A stretch of DNA of 64,000 bases from Udeniomyces pyricola (taxonomy: Eukaryota; Basidiomycota; Tremellomycetes; Cystofilobasidiales; Mrakiaceae). The stretch spans positions 166,976 through 230,975 of the forward strand of contig BCIK01000014.1 in NCBI GenBank assembly GCA_039545295.1, read 5' to 3'. Below, in pieces: positions 24,373 to 35,589 of this stretch. The notes under the pieces were generated by a model. The model did no database searches. It saw only the letters and a list, made by a program, of their open reading frames with translations, and was not told the origin of the DNA. A program made the position numbers and the translations under genes. The stretch's first letter is position 1; every line of letters starts with the position of its first letter.

Positions 24373-24630
24373 CATATGCATCCCTGACTGTTCGCCCACT
24401 CGCTCGCTCGAGGCCAACTGACCCGCTGACTTACCATCACTGAAGAGAGTGTTGATGAGGCTCTCATCTCCCTCTGAGATACATGGTTCGTTGCGCGAGC
24501 CGAAGGGAGCGGCGATGTCTGGCTTAGCAGCTGCCGCGAGGACGCGTCGCGAGATGGCAGAGGAGAGGAGTAGAAGGAGAGGAAGAGGGAGGGGAATGAA
24601 ACCGGTGGCTGCCGAGGGAAGAAGCCGCAT
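21303..24630 (-). CDS. Secretory-pathway parallel beta-helix protein with C-terminal coiled coil and TM
   Basis: The start at 24630 gives a signal peptide (MRLLPSAATGF then a Leu-rich core and AAAA). The body has parallel beta-helix (PbH1, pectate-lyase-like) repeats: VVERNTIDALGAIIRVAIGI, SFVDTTNSAISIFGSPFSTI, THNKITSRSLGQMGGILLVD, TVRDNVLKGYWMGYGIVASG. After a proline/acid linker come helical segments (EARILEALQ-like; SARIGHLEAERKHLRLVIDG; LRAELEALGSNMDTFE), then a C-terminal hydrophobic helix (WLSLAVAQALVAVGWSVW) and a basic tail KRWRRRRKEVKML. This implies a lumenal/extracellular beta-helix domain, a membrane-proximal coiled coil, and a short cytosolic tail. About ten introns; two hold homopolymers (23465–23487 and 24283–24371). 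Enzymatic activity (polysaccharide lyase or hydrolase) cannot be claimed because no catalytic residues were identified. Confidence 0.82.
23465..23487. repeat. G tract with Ns directly after a 5' splice site
   Basis: On the gene strand the intron begins GTGAG followed at once by a poly-C run of about 14 and then ambiguous bases. Confidence 0.9.
24283..24371. repeat. 89-nt poly-C tract in intron 1 of the beta-helix gene
   Basis: An uninterrupted run of 89 C (plus strand), i.e. poly-G on the gene strand. Length is probably approximate because such runs are hard to sequence and assemble. Confidence 0.95.
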
Positions 24631-25202
24631 AGGGCCTTTGAAAAGTGTGGAGGAAAGAACGATAGCACAAGCGTGTCGGGTGTTCACGAGATGAGTGGGA
24701 GGCGGGGTGCTGTAGTCGTGGAGGGAGGAATGAGGAGAACAAGCTGCACGTCGAGCCGTGATCAAGGTCGTTGCACGTTGGGTAGGAAGACGATTCCGAG
24801 CTCCGAACGATCCGAACGATCAGAGGAGGTATCCAATTTCTAGAATCACACCGTGGGGAATCGCTCGTTTCTCGTCAATTCTCGTGGTAAGCAGAACCCG
24901 TGGACGACTGCTTACCTCGGGTAAAGCACCTGGTAAGCAGAAACATGCCTGTCTAACGCTTAACGCCAAGCGTCAGACGCGCATATCATCGTGACGTGAT
25001 AGTTGGTTACACATCACCAACTCATCCTCTATCAGCTTTCTTTTCAGACTATCCTGCTATACATGTGATCGTGATATGAACTCGCACAACGTCAACGAAC
25101 AATCCGTCAGCATCTCAGCTTTATACCATTCAAGATGACAGACATCCCATAATCATATTCTTCCTCCCTCAACATACATGACCAACGGTCCCACCCAAAC
25201 AT
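24631..25202. other. Intergenic
   Basis: Promoter side of the beta-helix gene and the 3' flank of the TCERG1-like gene. No gene is supported. Confidence 0.5.
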
Positions 25203-28200
25203 CTAAGCGCCCAAATGGATTGATGCCTGAGGAGCCTCCATGTTTGAGATGTACTCCTGCAGCAGAAGAAAAGGCATATGAAAACCGTATGACTGATCAG
25301 TATCGGCACATCGAATCGACCAAACACATAAGGGAAATCATGAACGAACCTGGATCCACCCCTCTCTTTGCTCCGGGACGTGATCAAAGAGACGGTATCG
25401 CCGGTCTTGCTGCGAATTTGAAAGATACAGAGGCAAGTGATCAGCCAAATTGGATACATGTTGTACCGACTATGTTCAGAAAGTGACCAGGCAAGGAAAG
25501 AGTCGAAACCCACCTTCAACACCTGCTCAATCTCCCTGAGGTCAATGCCCTGAGCCATCTTTTTCAGGTCGGCTCTTCCACCCCCTTCGTCTCCCTCTGG
25601 CACCTCGTCATCATCATCATCATCGTCTCCATCTTCAAGTCCAGCCTTCTTCCTCTCTTCCGCCTTCTCCTCTCGAGCCTTTCGCATGCCGCCCCAGAAC
25701 GCCACAAAGCTATTCTCCCCGAGGAGCTCATTGAAGTCCCGTCGAGCATCTTGTTCCCGTACCCTCGACCACCGCTTGTACTCCTCCTCAAGCTCGTCCG
25801 CCGAAAGTCGAAGGCGTTTAGTAACGGGCGAGTCGGCGAGGTCGACGTGAATCGTATCAAACGTCGTTTCGAGCGAAGGCGAATGTGAGAGAAAGACGGC
25901 ATGAAGTGCGGCCAGTCGTTTCGCGTGAACTTTGGCGAGGTGAGCTTGGAAGAGCTGACGTTGCAACGATGGTGTGAGTGAAGAGTGAGTGAATCGGGGA
26001 TCGCGCGAGATGATCGGGAACGATTCGTCCCATGTCGTATCGAATTCGAGCACCTTGTCCACGAGTAAGCTCGCAAATTCCCGCTCGGCTTCTTCGCGAC
26101 CGACGAGACCCCGACTGCGGCTAATGTCGCCTTGAACTTTGCCTTGTTGAGCTCGGACCCGGTCCTCACGTTCCTTCAAGCTAGCCTCGGCCCGGGCTTT
26201 CTTTTCGCGCGCCTTGCGTTCGGGCTCGGTCTCGTTGGAATCCCTGTTCTCGTCGGGTCGAGAATCGGCTGGATTCGAAGAAGATGCGCGCGGTCGTGCG
26301 GCTTGAGACGACGAAGAAGTGGCGAGGCGTCGAATATGGGTAAGGAAGAGTTCTTCGCGAAGAGATGATGAACCGACGGCGTCGTAGCGAGGATCCCGTT
26401 CCAATGCTCGCTTGACCTATTGAAAGAAGGCGAAGGAAGGTATCAGCAATGACGAAGCATTGTAAATCATGGGTGGCCTTTGAGACAGTCAACAGCGAGG
26501 GGCACAGCCAGGTCGCCGGAATTCAACGAGAAAGCCAAAGGAGGAAAGACCAGAGGAACCAGAAACCAACCTCCTTCCAGATCGAATCCCGCTTGATCTC
26601 ATCCCGACCCTCGAGAAGCTCAAAGAACTCCCGCTCCGCCTTTTCAGCAACGATTCTCTTCTTCTCTCCGAGCTCCTTGAGGTGCGTCTTGAATGCCTTC
26701 TCTCTCTCGCGATCGTCTCGCCCCCACCCAAAGAACCGACGATCCTTCTTCCACTTCTTCCGAAACTCCTCCCACCTGGTCCGCGTGCTCTTGACCTCGA
26801 GCTGGAGCAGACTGCGATATTCCTTCTCGGGGTTCTTGGCGTCTTCAAGAACGAGACCGGAGGAGGACGAACCGGAACTGGCGATGGGACCATTGGACGA
26901 GGCAGCGAGTTTGGCAGCGGCTTTAGCGGCACGAAGCTCGCGGGCCTTGTCACGGCAGTACTCGTCAAAGACTTCTTTGCGGTCCTTGAGGGAGGACAAA
27001 AGGATGTATCGAGGGTCGTTGATGAAGAGAGGGAGAGAGGAATCCCAAGGAGCGAGAGGAGAGATGTTCTTTTCGTAGAGCAAAGACTACGGATAGGGAC
27101 ACAGAGGTGATAAATGAGAATCAAATTGAGCATGTCAGATGCTACACTGACAGAGTCTCAAAGCTGGATACAAACGATCATGACCCACTTTAAAGAGTGC
27201 CCTGCCTTCCTCGACCGTCATCTCCACCTTGCCCGCCGGCAACGGTCCACTTGCAAACAGGGCCTTCCTCGCCTCGTCCTCCTGACGAGCGACAGCTTCC
27301 TGCTCTTCCCGTTTGGCCGTTTCTATCGCTTCCTTTTCCCTTCTGATCCTCTCATCCGGGTGAACGTACTCGATACCCATCTCGGCTGCCACTGCCCTCT
27401 GCCAGGCCTCCTCATCTTCCGGTCCAACCTCTCCGTCTCCCTTCTTGGTCACCTCATCCCCCTTGTCTGAGCCGCCTTGGTCACCGTCTTCCATTGGTTC
27501 ATCCTCGTCCGAATCAACCTGGTTGTGCAAGCTCGAGAGGAGGTCAATCTGAGCCTGCTCTTCGTCAATCTCGGCCGTAGACGGTTTCGGTCGCTTGTTG
27601 CCCCGAGGTGAGGTAGGGATCGCACCGGGAGCAGGTCGCTTGTTTCGGGCGTTAGCTTGTTCAGCCGCGGCGAGTTGAGCTTTGAGCCGTTCGACTTCTT
27701 GGCGAGCAGAGGCTTCTTCAGCCGCTTCCTGTTCCTTCCGGACAGCGAGTTCGGACGCTTCGAGGGCAGCAACTTCGGCCTGGGTAAGGTAATGATGATG
27801 GAGGGCATGCGTGCGATTCAGTAACATGCCTTGGCTTTAGTCCGGCCTGAAGGACAACATGATCCAATCCAAGCCAAGCCTCGCCCAGGAATGATTACAA
27901 AGAGACTTCCTACATACTTTGATTTCATCGGGTACAACCCACTCACTTCGCTTCGTCTCCTTATCCATAAAGAAGACGTTGCCTTCGCTCGTCTTGACGC
28001 GGATCCAGCTGGTTCCAGGGATGGGCGTCTTGTCCTTTGGCTTCTCTTTCTTTTTCTTCTTCTCGGGCACAGGTGCTGATAGTTGAGCAGGGGTCGGAAT
28101 ATGTAGAGTAGGCGGAGGCATGTGAGGAAAACCAGGTGGAGGGAAGGGAGGATAGAATTGGGGAGGAGGGTACAATGGAGCGGGTCGAGTGTAGGTCGAG

Positions 28201-28691
28201 GCTCCCGTGGAGGCGTTATGCCAATAAAGTACATTGCCGCTCGCTGGTAGATGAACACGATACAGTGGGTAAAAACCAGATCAGAACTGGAAGTCGTCAC
28301 GACAAGTCATCTGGGGAAACGCGAACTGACCTCGGTGTTCGGTCCATCCCGGCGGCAGCGGTGGAAGGGGCGGAGGAGGGAACGGTGGGAAGCCTCCTGG
28401 TGGGGGTAGTATGGATCCAGGGACACCTGCTGGAACAGAGAGCCCGGGTGATGAAGCTACAGTAGGAGGAAGTGGTAGTGATGCATCAAGAGTCTTTGCA
28501 GGTTCGGTAGCCGACGCGACGGGGAGGGGGGAAGCGGGCGCGTCGTCGTCGGCGGCAGGAGCTGGCGGTGGGGAAGATGGCGACTCGGTCGAGGAAGGCA
28601 AGGGAAGCGGGTCTTCGTTAGGAGGTGGAGGTGTTGAGGAGACTTCTCCTTTGGGGGATATCGGAGTGTTGTCGATGACAGGCTCGGACAT
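25203..28691 (-). CDS. TCERG1/CA150-like WW–FF transcription elongation and splicing factor
   Basis: This is a nuclear protein that couples RNA polymerase II elongation to splicing through WW and FF domains. Seven exons sum exactly to 936 residues: 28691–28331, 28243–27918, 27779–27189, 27086–26571, 26416–25514, 25409–25350 and 25256–25203. After an acidic, Pro-rich N-terminus there is a first WW (LPPGWTEHRASGNVLYWHN, ending TYTRP) and a second (TSWIRVKTSEGNVFFMDKET, ending SEWVVPDEI). A charged region with the FF-like block EMTVEEGRALFKSLLYEKN follows, then FF repeats: SPLAPWDSSLPLFINDPRY, EYRSLLQLEVKSTRTRWEEF, REFFELLEG…DSIWKEVKRALERDPRYDAV, and REFASLLVDKVLEFDTTWDE. The end (VLKQDRRYRLFDHVPEQREG) matches the last FF of human TCERG1 in pattern. 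A poly-Asp run is present in the last FF linker. The alternative Prp40 is less likely because Prp40 lacks the SSSLREELF-type FF4 block. Confidence 0.9.
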
Positions 28692-29868
28692 GATGTGTGA
28701 CGGAAGAGGACAGATGACGATGAAGGGACTGATGGTGATCACTAGCTGGCAAGGCGCAAGGCAGAGGAACACCGAACATCGAACACGAGGTTGCTCGCGA
28801 TCGGTGCATCGTTGCCTGATTTCATGATTTCGAATTGCGATCCTCGTCTTCCTTTCGGTTAGTAACTGATCGAGAGTGAGTTGACGTTACTTTCATGATT
28901 TAATCATATAGATTGATTGCCTTTTTGGATGACCACTCCGGCACGATCTCGCCTGATCTGCCATGACATGCACGATCTGATTAATGACGCCGTCTCGGAT
29001 CTAATTACGTGCTTTGCCCTCATCCGTGTTTACCATATCGGATCACGAACATTCGTTCTGAGTTCTCGGTAGCGAATGATCAACATAGGCGATAGCTGGA
29101 TAATAGCTGTTCAGGGTGAAACAACCGGGGTAGCTGTGCGTTCTGTCGAGGATGTAATCGAGGCCCTAGCTCCTACGCGGCTGGCTTCTACTGTATCAGT
29201 TATCTGTTCCTCCACGATCATCCTTGATACTGTGACTTGTTGTGCTCGACATCCTCCTCCTTTGAACTCCAACAAACCCTTCCTCACCCAGCCTGCTCGT
29301 CGTTCTCAATCGGCTGCCTTCCTCAGCAGTGCCCGCTCTTGACGCGACGTGCCAGTCCCCTTTCGTCGTTGGGAGCTAGATCGGGCTACATTGCTCGGGC
29401 CCCTCGGACGTTGATCAAGCAACCCCTTTGCTTGTCCAGCAACGTGCTCTATTATCCATCAACCCCCCTCGACTGCTCTCCCTGCATTCATCCATCCACA
29501 CCCACCGTCCGGATTGATCTCGAATAACCCTTACCAATTCCGCGCCGCACTGGCAGCATAAAGACCTCGACCTCTGCCCGACCTCCCGCTTTCGAGGGGC
29601 CTCGACCTCTCCACGATAATCAGCCGGTTTCCGTTCTCAACCCTCTCCTTCGCCTCCCCCGCCTTTTTCTTTCCTCGCTTGCATTCGAGACGTACTTTAC
29701 ACTCGCTAGCAGTCAATCTGTACTAGGCTTTCCTAGCCCACCTAACGCCCCCNNNNNNNNNNNNNNNNNNNNNNNNNNNNNNNNNNNNNNNNNNNNNNNN
29801 NNNNNNNNNNNNCCCCCCCCCCCCTTTCACCCTTTCCAAGCTTCTCTCATCGACCTTTGGCGGAGACC
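28692..29868. other. Divergent intergenic region with assembly gap
   Basis: It separates the divergent TCERG1-like and Rab-like genes. The half next to the Rab start is strongly CT-rich. It holds a 60-N gap (29753–29812) flanked by C runs. No gene is supported. Confidence 0.6.
29753..29812. other. 60-N gap within a poly-C tract
   Basis: Five Cs precede and eleven follow the Ns, so the gap almost certainly replaces a longer C homopolymer in the CT-rich leader of the Rab-like gene. Confidence 0.95.
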
Positions 29869-32424
29869 ATGGCGCCTCGACAACCGTCGTCCGCCGCCCC
29901 GTCCCCGACCGTTCACTTCGGCCATGACTCAACAATGACTGCGACCACGCCCACCCGAGCGTCAACCATCTCCTTTCCTTCGGATTCCACCCGAGGCATC
30001 GCTCCTGGCTCGAATCTGCAATACTCGACGACACTTCCAGCACATCTCAATCCCGGCAGGCGGCCACGACGCGAGCCGGTGACGACCCCCGTTATCCTCG
30101 GCCGAGATGGCCTAGGGGGTGGGTTCGGGAACGGATTGGAAGCCAAGATTGTGCTGCTCGGTAGTCCCGGTAAGCCTTTGACTGCGTACTCATCGCCCTC
30201 TGATGACTTGTTCGAACGAACAAGATGACCCATGGCGTAGAATAGAAGATGCCTGCACCTAGGTAGAAGCTCAGACATCAATCTCCTCTCCTTTTTCCGC
30301 CCCTTCCCCCTTTGTCTGCTCGGTCTCGTGCTTTGCCGCGTGGGCTAAATAATCCCTCAACTTTCAGCTGTCGGCAAGACAAGTCTCATCCATCGCTTCT
30401 GCAACAAATCTTTCACCACCAAAGATTCAGCTACCATCAGCACCTCACTCCTCACTAAAAAGATGGTTGTCGACGGTGTTCAGGTATCGACAGTTTCTTG
30501 GCGCGTCGACCCAGAAGAGAGAGAATGGAGTCTCTTGCTCACGCAGTTCCTTTCGGTATTCGTACTTGCTGTATCATCACCGTTCATGACCTAGGTCCGA
30601 CTCCAAGTCTGGGATACAGCAGGACAAGAACGTTTTCGAAGCATGGTGCGTTGATCAACGTCCAGGCAACATTGTTTGATCCGGGCTGGTGTGCTGCGCT
30701 TTGAGCTTTCTACCCTTCGTTGCCTCTAAACGACCGCTAATCATTGCGTACTGGCTACATGTGCATTTGATTGTGCCCTTTTTCTTTGAGACAGGCTCCA
30801 ATGTACTAGTGCGTGAAGAGTGAACTAATTTGGTCGTGACCAACGTGATTCCAGCTAACATCAACGTCATATCATTGATACTGCGTCGATCCTCGTTTGT
30901 CGCTCCAGTCGTGGAGCTCACGCAGCGATCCTCGTCTGTCAGTGGAGATTCCTCTCTGCAGTCTCTGATGATACTGAAGGAGTGACGAAGGAATAATGAA
31001 GGAGTAATAAAGGAGTACTGACGTGTGCGAAATTGACACATGATCACAACAGACGATGTCTCGTCGCTACAGTCCCTGCAAGATCTACAGTCGTGGATCG
31101 TCGAACTTCAAGAGTCGATGCCTACCGACGCTATTTTGCAGATTGTCGGTGCTAAATCGGACCTACCATCTCTTCAACGTCAAGTAACGTGCGCTTCGTT
31201 TTGCCCTCATGGGGGCTTGTTCACCTTTTTTCGGTCAATATCTTGTTATCCTGTCGGGCTCCCTGAGCTGACTTTGTTCGCTTGTTTTGGAATACGATTC
31301 AGGTTGGAGCAAGCATACCAGCTCCTTCACACATGGCTGGCTCCACCCCCTATCTCTCCCTCGTTCAAGACACCTCCTACACCCCCACCCACTCTCAATA
31401 CTGCCGCCTTTACTTCTCCGAGCCGCCCTTCCCTTTTCTCTCCGGCGAGCACCCGGCTTGGCTTCAAAGTTGTCTCACGCCCGGAGCCCTCACCCTCACC
31501 CTCTCCACCGACACCGCCTGCTCTGCCCGAATTGACTCCCACGGCAAATTTCCCTATACAGGTGCCTCTCAATGATACTTCGTCGGGCAACGTCTTCAAC
31601 ACCACTGCTGCCGTTTCCGCCTCGTCATCGTCCGATGACTCCGCTACGAGTCCAACTGTTCGTCGCCATCGCCCTCAGCGCACACTCTCGGCAACGTCAA
31701 CGTCCTTTTTGTTCTCTCCAACGTCGACGGCCTCCACGGCTACATCTGCCACGACCGTCATCACAACGCCTTCTCGACCGCCTTCCGCAGATTGGGCCAC
31801 GAGCTTTGCCGCCGCTCTCGCCGCCGAGCAAGCCTTGGCGGGAACAGAAAGCGACCCTAGATTCAGCCCACCAACCGAATACAAACGCTCAAGGCGGAAG
31901 AGCGAGGAGTGGGGACGTAAGACGCCAGAATGTGGTATGCTTGACGTCAGCATGGCTAGGACGGGTAGCGCTTCGAGAAGCGTCGGGAGAAAGGGAACAG
32001 AGTTGAGAGATGCTCAATTACCCAAGGAAGAGATCGTCCTTCCGAATGGCATCAGAATTTGGGAATGCTCAGCTCTTGAAGACTCTGGTGAGCGATTGCC
32101 CTGTTCCTATCTATAAACGAATCTCGCATTTTGAGCGCTATGCTGATTTTTTGGGGCACGTTTACGCTCGTATCACCGGTCTTCTTATTGTTGTTTTATC
32201 TTGCTGTTGGGTTGTGTCACCTTCATATTCCATATCCGTTCGCTGTACCAGGTATCGAACCGCTCTTCAACCACATCGCTCGTGCTCTGATCCTTCGAGG
32301 CGATGAGATCGAAAAAGAGCGCCAACGGCGCGAGCGCGAGAGCGTCTTTCTCCATGACGTTGAGGATCACCCTTCGGACGAAGAGACGGGTGGGAAGAAG
32401 AAGAAAAAGGCTTGTTGTGTCTGA
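29869..32424 (+). CDS. Divergent Rab-like small GTPase with ~260-aa insertion and N-terminal extension
   Basis: Eight exons sum exactly to 534 residues: 29869–30169, 30368–30483, 30595–30645, 30795–30808, 30909–30937, 31053–31188, 31303–32087 and 32252–32424. An N-terminal extension of about 90 disordered residues precedes the G domain. G1 is GSPAVGKTS (P-loop), G3 is WDTAGQERFRSM followed by APMYYRGAHAAILVYDVSS, G4 is VGAKSDL (canonical NKxD has Asn where Ala stands here), and G5 is WECSAL. Between G4 and G5 is a Ser/Pro/Thr-rich insertion of about 260 residues starting after TLEQAYQLLHTWL. The C-terminus is a lysine run and CCV, a probable di-cysteine prenylation signal for membrane attachment. 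The fourth exon is only 14 nt. Switch I is weakly conserved (SATISTSLLTKK). It is clearly Rab-family by G3 and C-terminus; the exact Rab subclass is unknown. Confidence 0.88.
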
Positions 32425-33366
32425 TGAGTCTTATCGTTGGCCCCATCGGTCCTACCGTTCTCCCAAGGTTCTTTTCGCCTCACGTCCACACGCTTTGTCG
32501 ATTTGCCTTTGCTCTCATTTTGCATTGTCTCCCTCGCCTCCACTTTTCTCCATCTTTACACTTTAATCTCATTCATACGTTAGTTCATCAATACGACACT
32601 TTACGACTACTCTGCCTACGACTTTCCATTTACTTTCGTTCTGGTCACGGCTCCTCCAAACGCTCGATTCCAGACATGACCTTGCAATCTTCCTCCGTTA
32701 CTTTGTCGTAACCACCGGGTTGGTTCCCCCACGAATTTTTCATCATTACTATCTAAGCACATGATACCCTGTCTTCTCTGCATCTCCTTTCCTTCCTCGC
32801 GTATCTTATACCCCTCTTGATATCTTTGAAGAAGCTCGAACGCTTCCTCTTTCGTCTCGGGAGATTCGGTTTCTCAAACACATCTCCAAACCCTGATTTC
32901 CACAATCCTTTCCACGGACGATCACTCTGTCCATTCCGCAGAACGCTACCACCTCGTTCTCCGTTCATGCATCTCCGTTTCTCCTTCTTAGCTTGTAGTA
33001 CTCTCCTGCTTTAGCCTTTCTCTTGCTCCTCGTCCTACGACACGCACTGCACCCGTTCCGGTTGTTCCCCTTATGCCATTCGTATCATGATTAACACCAC
33101 CTCATACGTACTCTATCTAGTATTGCCTCTCTTGTCGCGTCGTTCATGCTCTCGTTTTGTTCACTTGCCGAGTCTTTCGGGGAGTCGTATCTGTTCCGAA
33201 TGGAGTGTAGTACGCACGATGCGGAAGATGACATTTCTCATATGACAGAGGCGTATCAACGAAGAAGCCGACAAACAATGCCGATTCTCGTCCATGATCA
33301 CTAATATGTGAAAGACACCATGCCAATCATCGGTCCTCAACGTGCAACGTTCAACCCTCGTCCCCA
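32425..33366. other. Convergent intergenic region
   Basis: The Rab-like and Ett1-like genes converge. The sequence is CT-rich on the plus strand across 32450–33060. No exon is supported. Confidence 0.5.
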
Positions 33367-35589
33367 TCATTCCTCATCATCCTGACCTTTCCATCCTTCG
33401 CTCTTTGCAATCTCCTCCAACTCCTGTCTTCTCTTCAATGCATCACTTCCTCCTTCCTCCTCCTCCTCTGGCAACAACCCCAAGAGCGTCAAACACGCCT
33501 CGATAATCATGGCACTTAAAGGGTCCTCTTCTTCCCCTTGGTCCCCCTTCTCCCCCTCGTTCTTCTTCTCTCCCTTGGAACCCTCATCATCTGGTCCCTC
33601 GAGTGCTCGAGTAAGTTTCCGGGACGATTGGAGATGGCCCAGAGATCGCTCCATGAACGCCTGAGCTTCCATCACTAAGGCATCCGAGAAGTCGATCCCT
33701 TTCGGTTCCTCATCCTCGTCCTCGTTCCCCTCATCATCTCCGTCCTCGTCGTCGTCGCCAAAGAACTTTTCTTCAATGAGTTCGACGTCCCTTCCTCCGA
33801 CTGCCAACCACAACCCACCTCTTCCCCTCTCCACATCCAACGCCAACATCTTCTTCCCCCTCTCTCCTCCTTCTCCTGCCCCTTCTGAGGCGGTCATGGT
33901 TGTACCGAGTTTTTGATGGACGCGCTCAAAGAGGGTATCGGTGAACCGAGCCCATTGGAGTCGGTCTGATCGATCCGGCAGTCGGTCGATCAACGGCGAG
34001 AGAAGGGTTGGGATCGATAGGTCAATCGCGAGCGTCGTGTCCAAAGCGGTAGGGTGAACGGAAAGCGAGAGAATGGGGTCTTGGGATGGCGTCGATGCTG
34101 AGAGGGATAACGAAGGGGTAGAGGTGGAGTTAAGAGGGGAAGCTGAAAGAAGCGCAAGGCCAGTTTGGAGATGGAGCGAAGCAACCGAGAGGAGTTGACA
34201 AGGCGTCATGGTCTCCAAATCAGCTTCTTCCCCTCCTGCTCCTCCTTCTTCTGGCTCTTTCTTGGTGGGAGAACTTGTTGAATGACCAGTGGAGGAAGAA
34301 GGAGGAGGGTCTTGGTCGAGTTTGAGGGATGCCATCTGGACGAGCGTTCGGCCCCAAGCCAATTCAAGTTTCCACTCCATCGCACTCCCATCTGCCTTCT
34401 TCTCAGCAGACTCTTCCGTAGATGAAGGGAGAAGGGAAGGATCGATCGATGTCGGATCCGACGAAGCTTTTTTGGACTTCTTCTTGGACGCGCCCAACCC
34501 TTTGGGGGCGCCCTTGGGCTTGGTGGTACCCGCAGCAGTTGACGTTGAAGAAGAAGGAGAAGAGGAGAGGGAGGTGGAACCTTCTTGGTAGAGGTCGATG
34601 GCGGCGAGGTTGAAGTCGTAGGGAGATGGTTCGGCGGGATCGCGCAAGGCTGGAGAGAGATGGAAGAGGTTGGCGAGGGTCGAAAGAGATGTCGCTGCGG
34701 GGGGGAGAGAAGCGTCGAGAGCAGGAAGGAAGGCGAGGAACGGAGAAGAAGGAGAGGTGAGCGAGAGAAAGAAGATGTGCAGGGAATGAAGTGAATGGAG
34801 AACAATATGATTAGCAGGAGTCGATGTATTAGTTGATATGATTATGGATAGAGAAGACAAGAGAAGATAGAAAACAAAAAGAAAGAAAAACCCCTATCCT
34901 ATCCTCTCCTATCCTGATCTTCCTCTCTACTTCCCATCCAGTTCTGGGTCTATTCTAACTCTTCTTGCAGCATGATCGGAAAGCGGCTCACCATAGACAT
35001 GGAAGAACGCCAACGAGCTCACTGGCTCCCCATCGATCTTGTTAGCGTCTTGAGAAGATTGTCCCTCGGTAGGTAGAGTGGAAGCTTGCTGCTGCTGCTG
35101 AAGAGGACGCGTAGGGTCGGGTGAGTTGCGGACAATACGGTCGCATTCGTTGATGAGTCCACGCATGAGGGCAACAGAGGTCGCTGGATCTTGACCTGAA
35201 CAGTTACAACAAGAACCATACGTCAGCGGTTCCGAGGGATCGCGTGGGTGCAGTACGAGGATTTCAGGTAGTTTTGAGAAGATGGATAAGACGTTCTCCT
35301 TTTATGCCTTCATCCCTTATTACTGACCTGCCGAGTAAGACACCATAGCTCGTTCATAGAGCTCTTTGAGATCGTCCCATGTCCAGGCATCCCCTTCCTC
35401 CTGCTCCGCCTCTCCTTCGGCCTCTCCTTCGGCCTCTCCTTCGCCACTCTCCTCTCGGGAGCGTTTCGTCGGCGCGGAGGAATCAGCAGCAGAAGCAGAG
35501 GACTGAACGTCGCCGACGGGAGTAGTCGAGGTTACGGTCGACGTGGTCGAGGTTGAACGAGCTTTCTTGGAAGGAGGTGGAGCGGACAT
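33367..35589 (-). CDS. Ett1/Nro1-like acidic helical-repeat protein
   Basis: Three exons sum exactly to 597 residues: 35589–35328, 35195–34992 and 34694–33367. The N-terminus is basic and Ser/Thr-rich with a GEAE repeat (35410–35445) and then WTWDDLKELYERAMVSYSAG; the second exon carries ALMRGLINECDRIVRNSPD and SLAFFHVYATSLSTLANLFH; later segments MEWKLELAWGRTLVQMASLK and KGIDFSDALVMEAQAFMERS look like TPR-like helices. The HECDR/LLR-type helix and the overall plan (acidic, TPR-like, nuclear) match the Ett1/Nro1 family: Ett1 promotes translation termination in budding yeast, and Nro1 binds the prolyl hydroxylase-like Ofd1 in fission yeast to control SREBP (Sre1N) turnover. The match is by pattern only, so the assignment is moderate. 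Long poly-acid stretches occur near the C-terminus. It is divergent from the rhomboid gene. Confidence 0.62.

Noticed and set aside
24154..24765. Polyglycine-containing frame of about 200 residues
   Set aside because: The glycine run is translation of the 89-C intronic homopolymer; the true exon ends before it at a GT donor.
32753..33370. Minus-strand small frames between the Rab-like and Ett1-like genes
   Set aside because: No resemblance to any family, no matching splice partners, and composition of convergent 3' UTR sequence.
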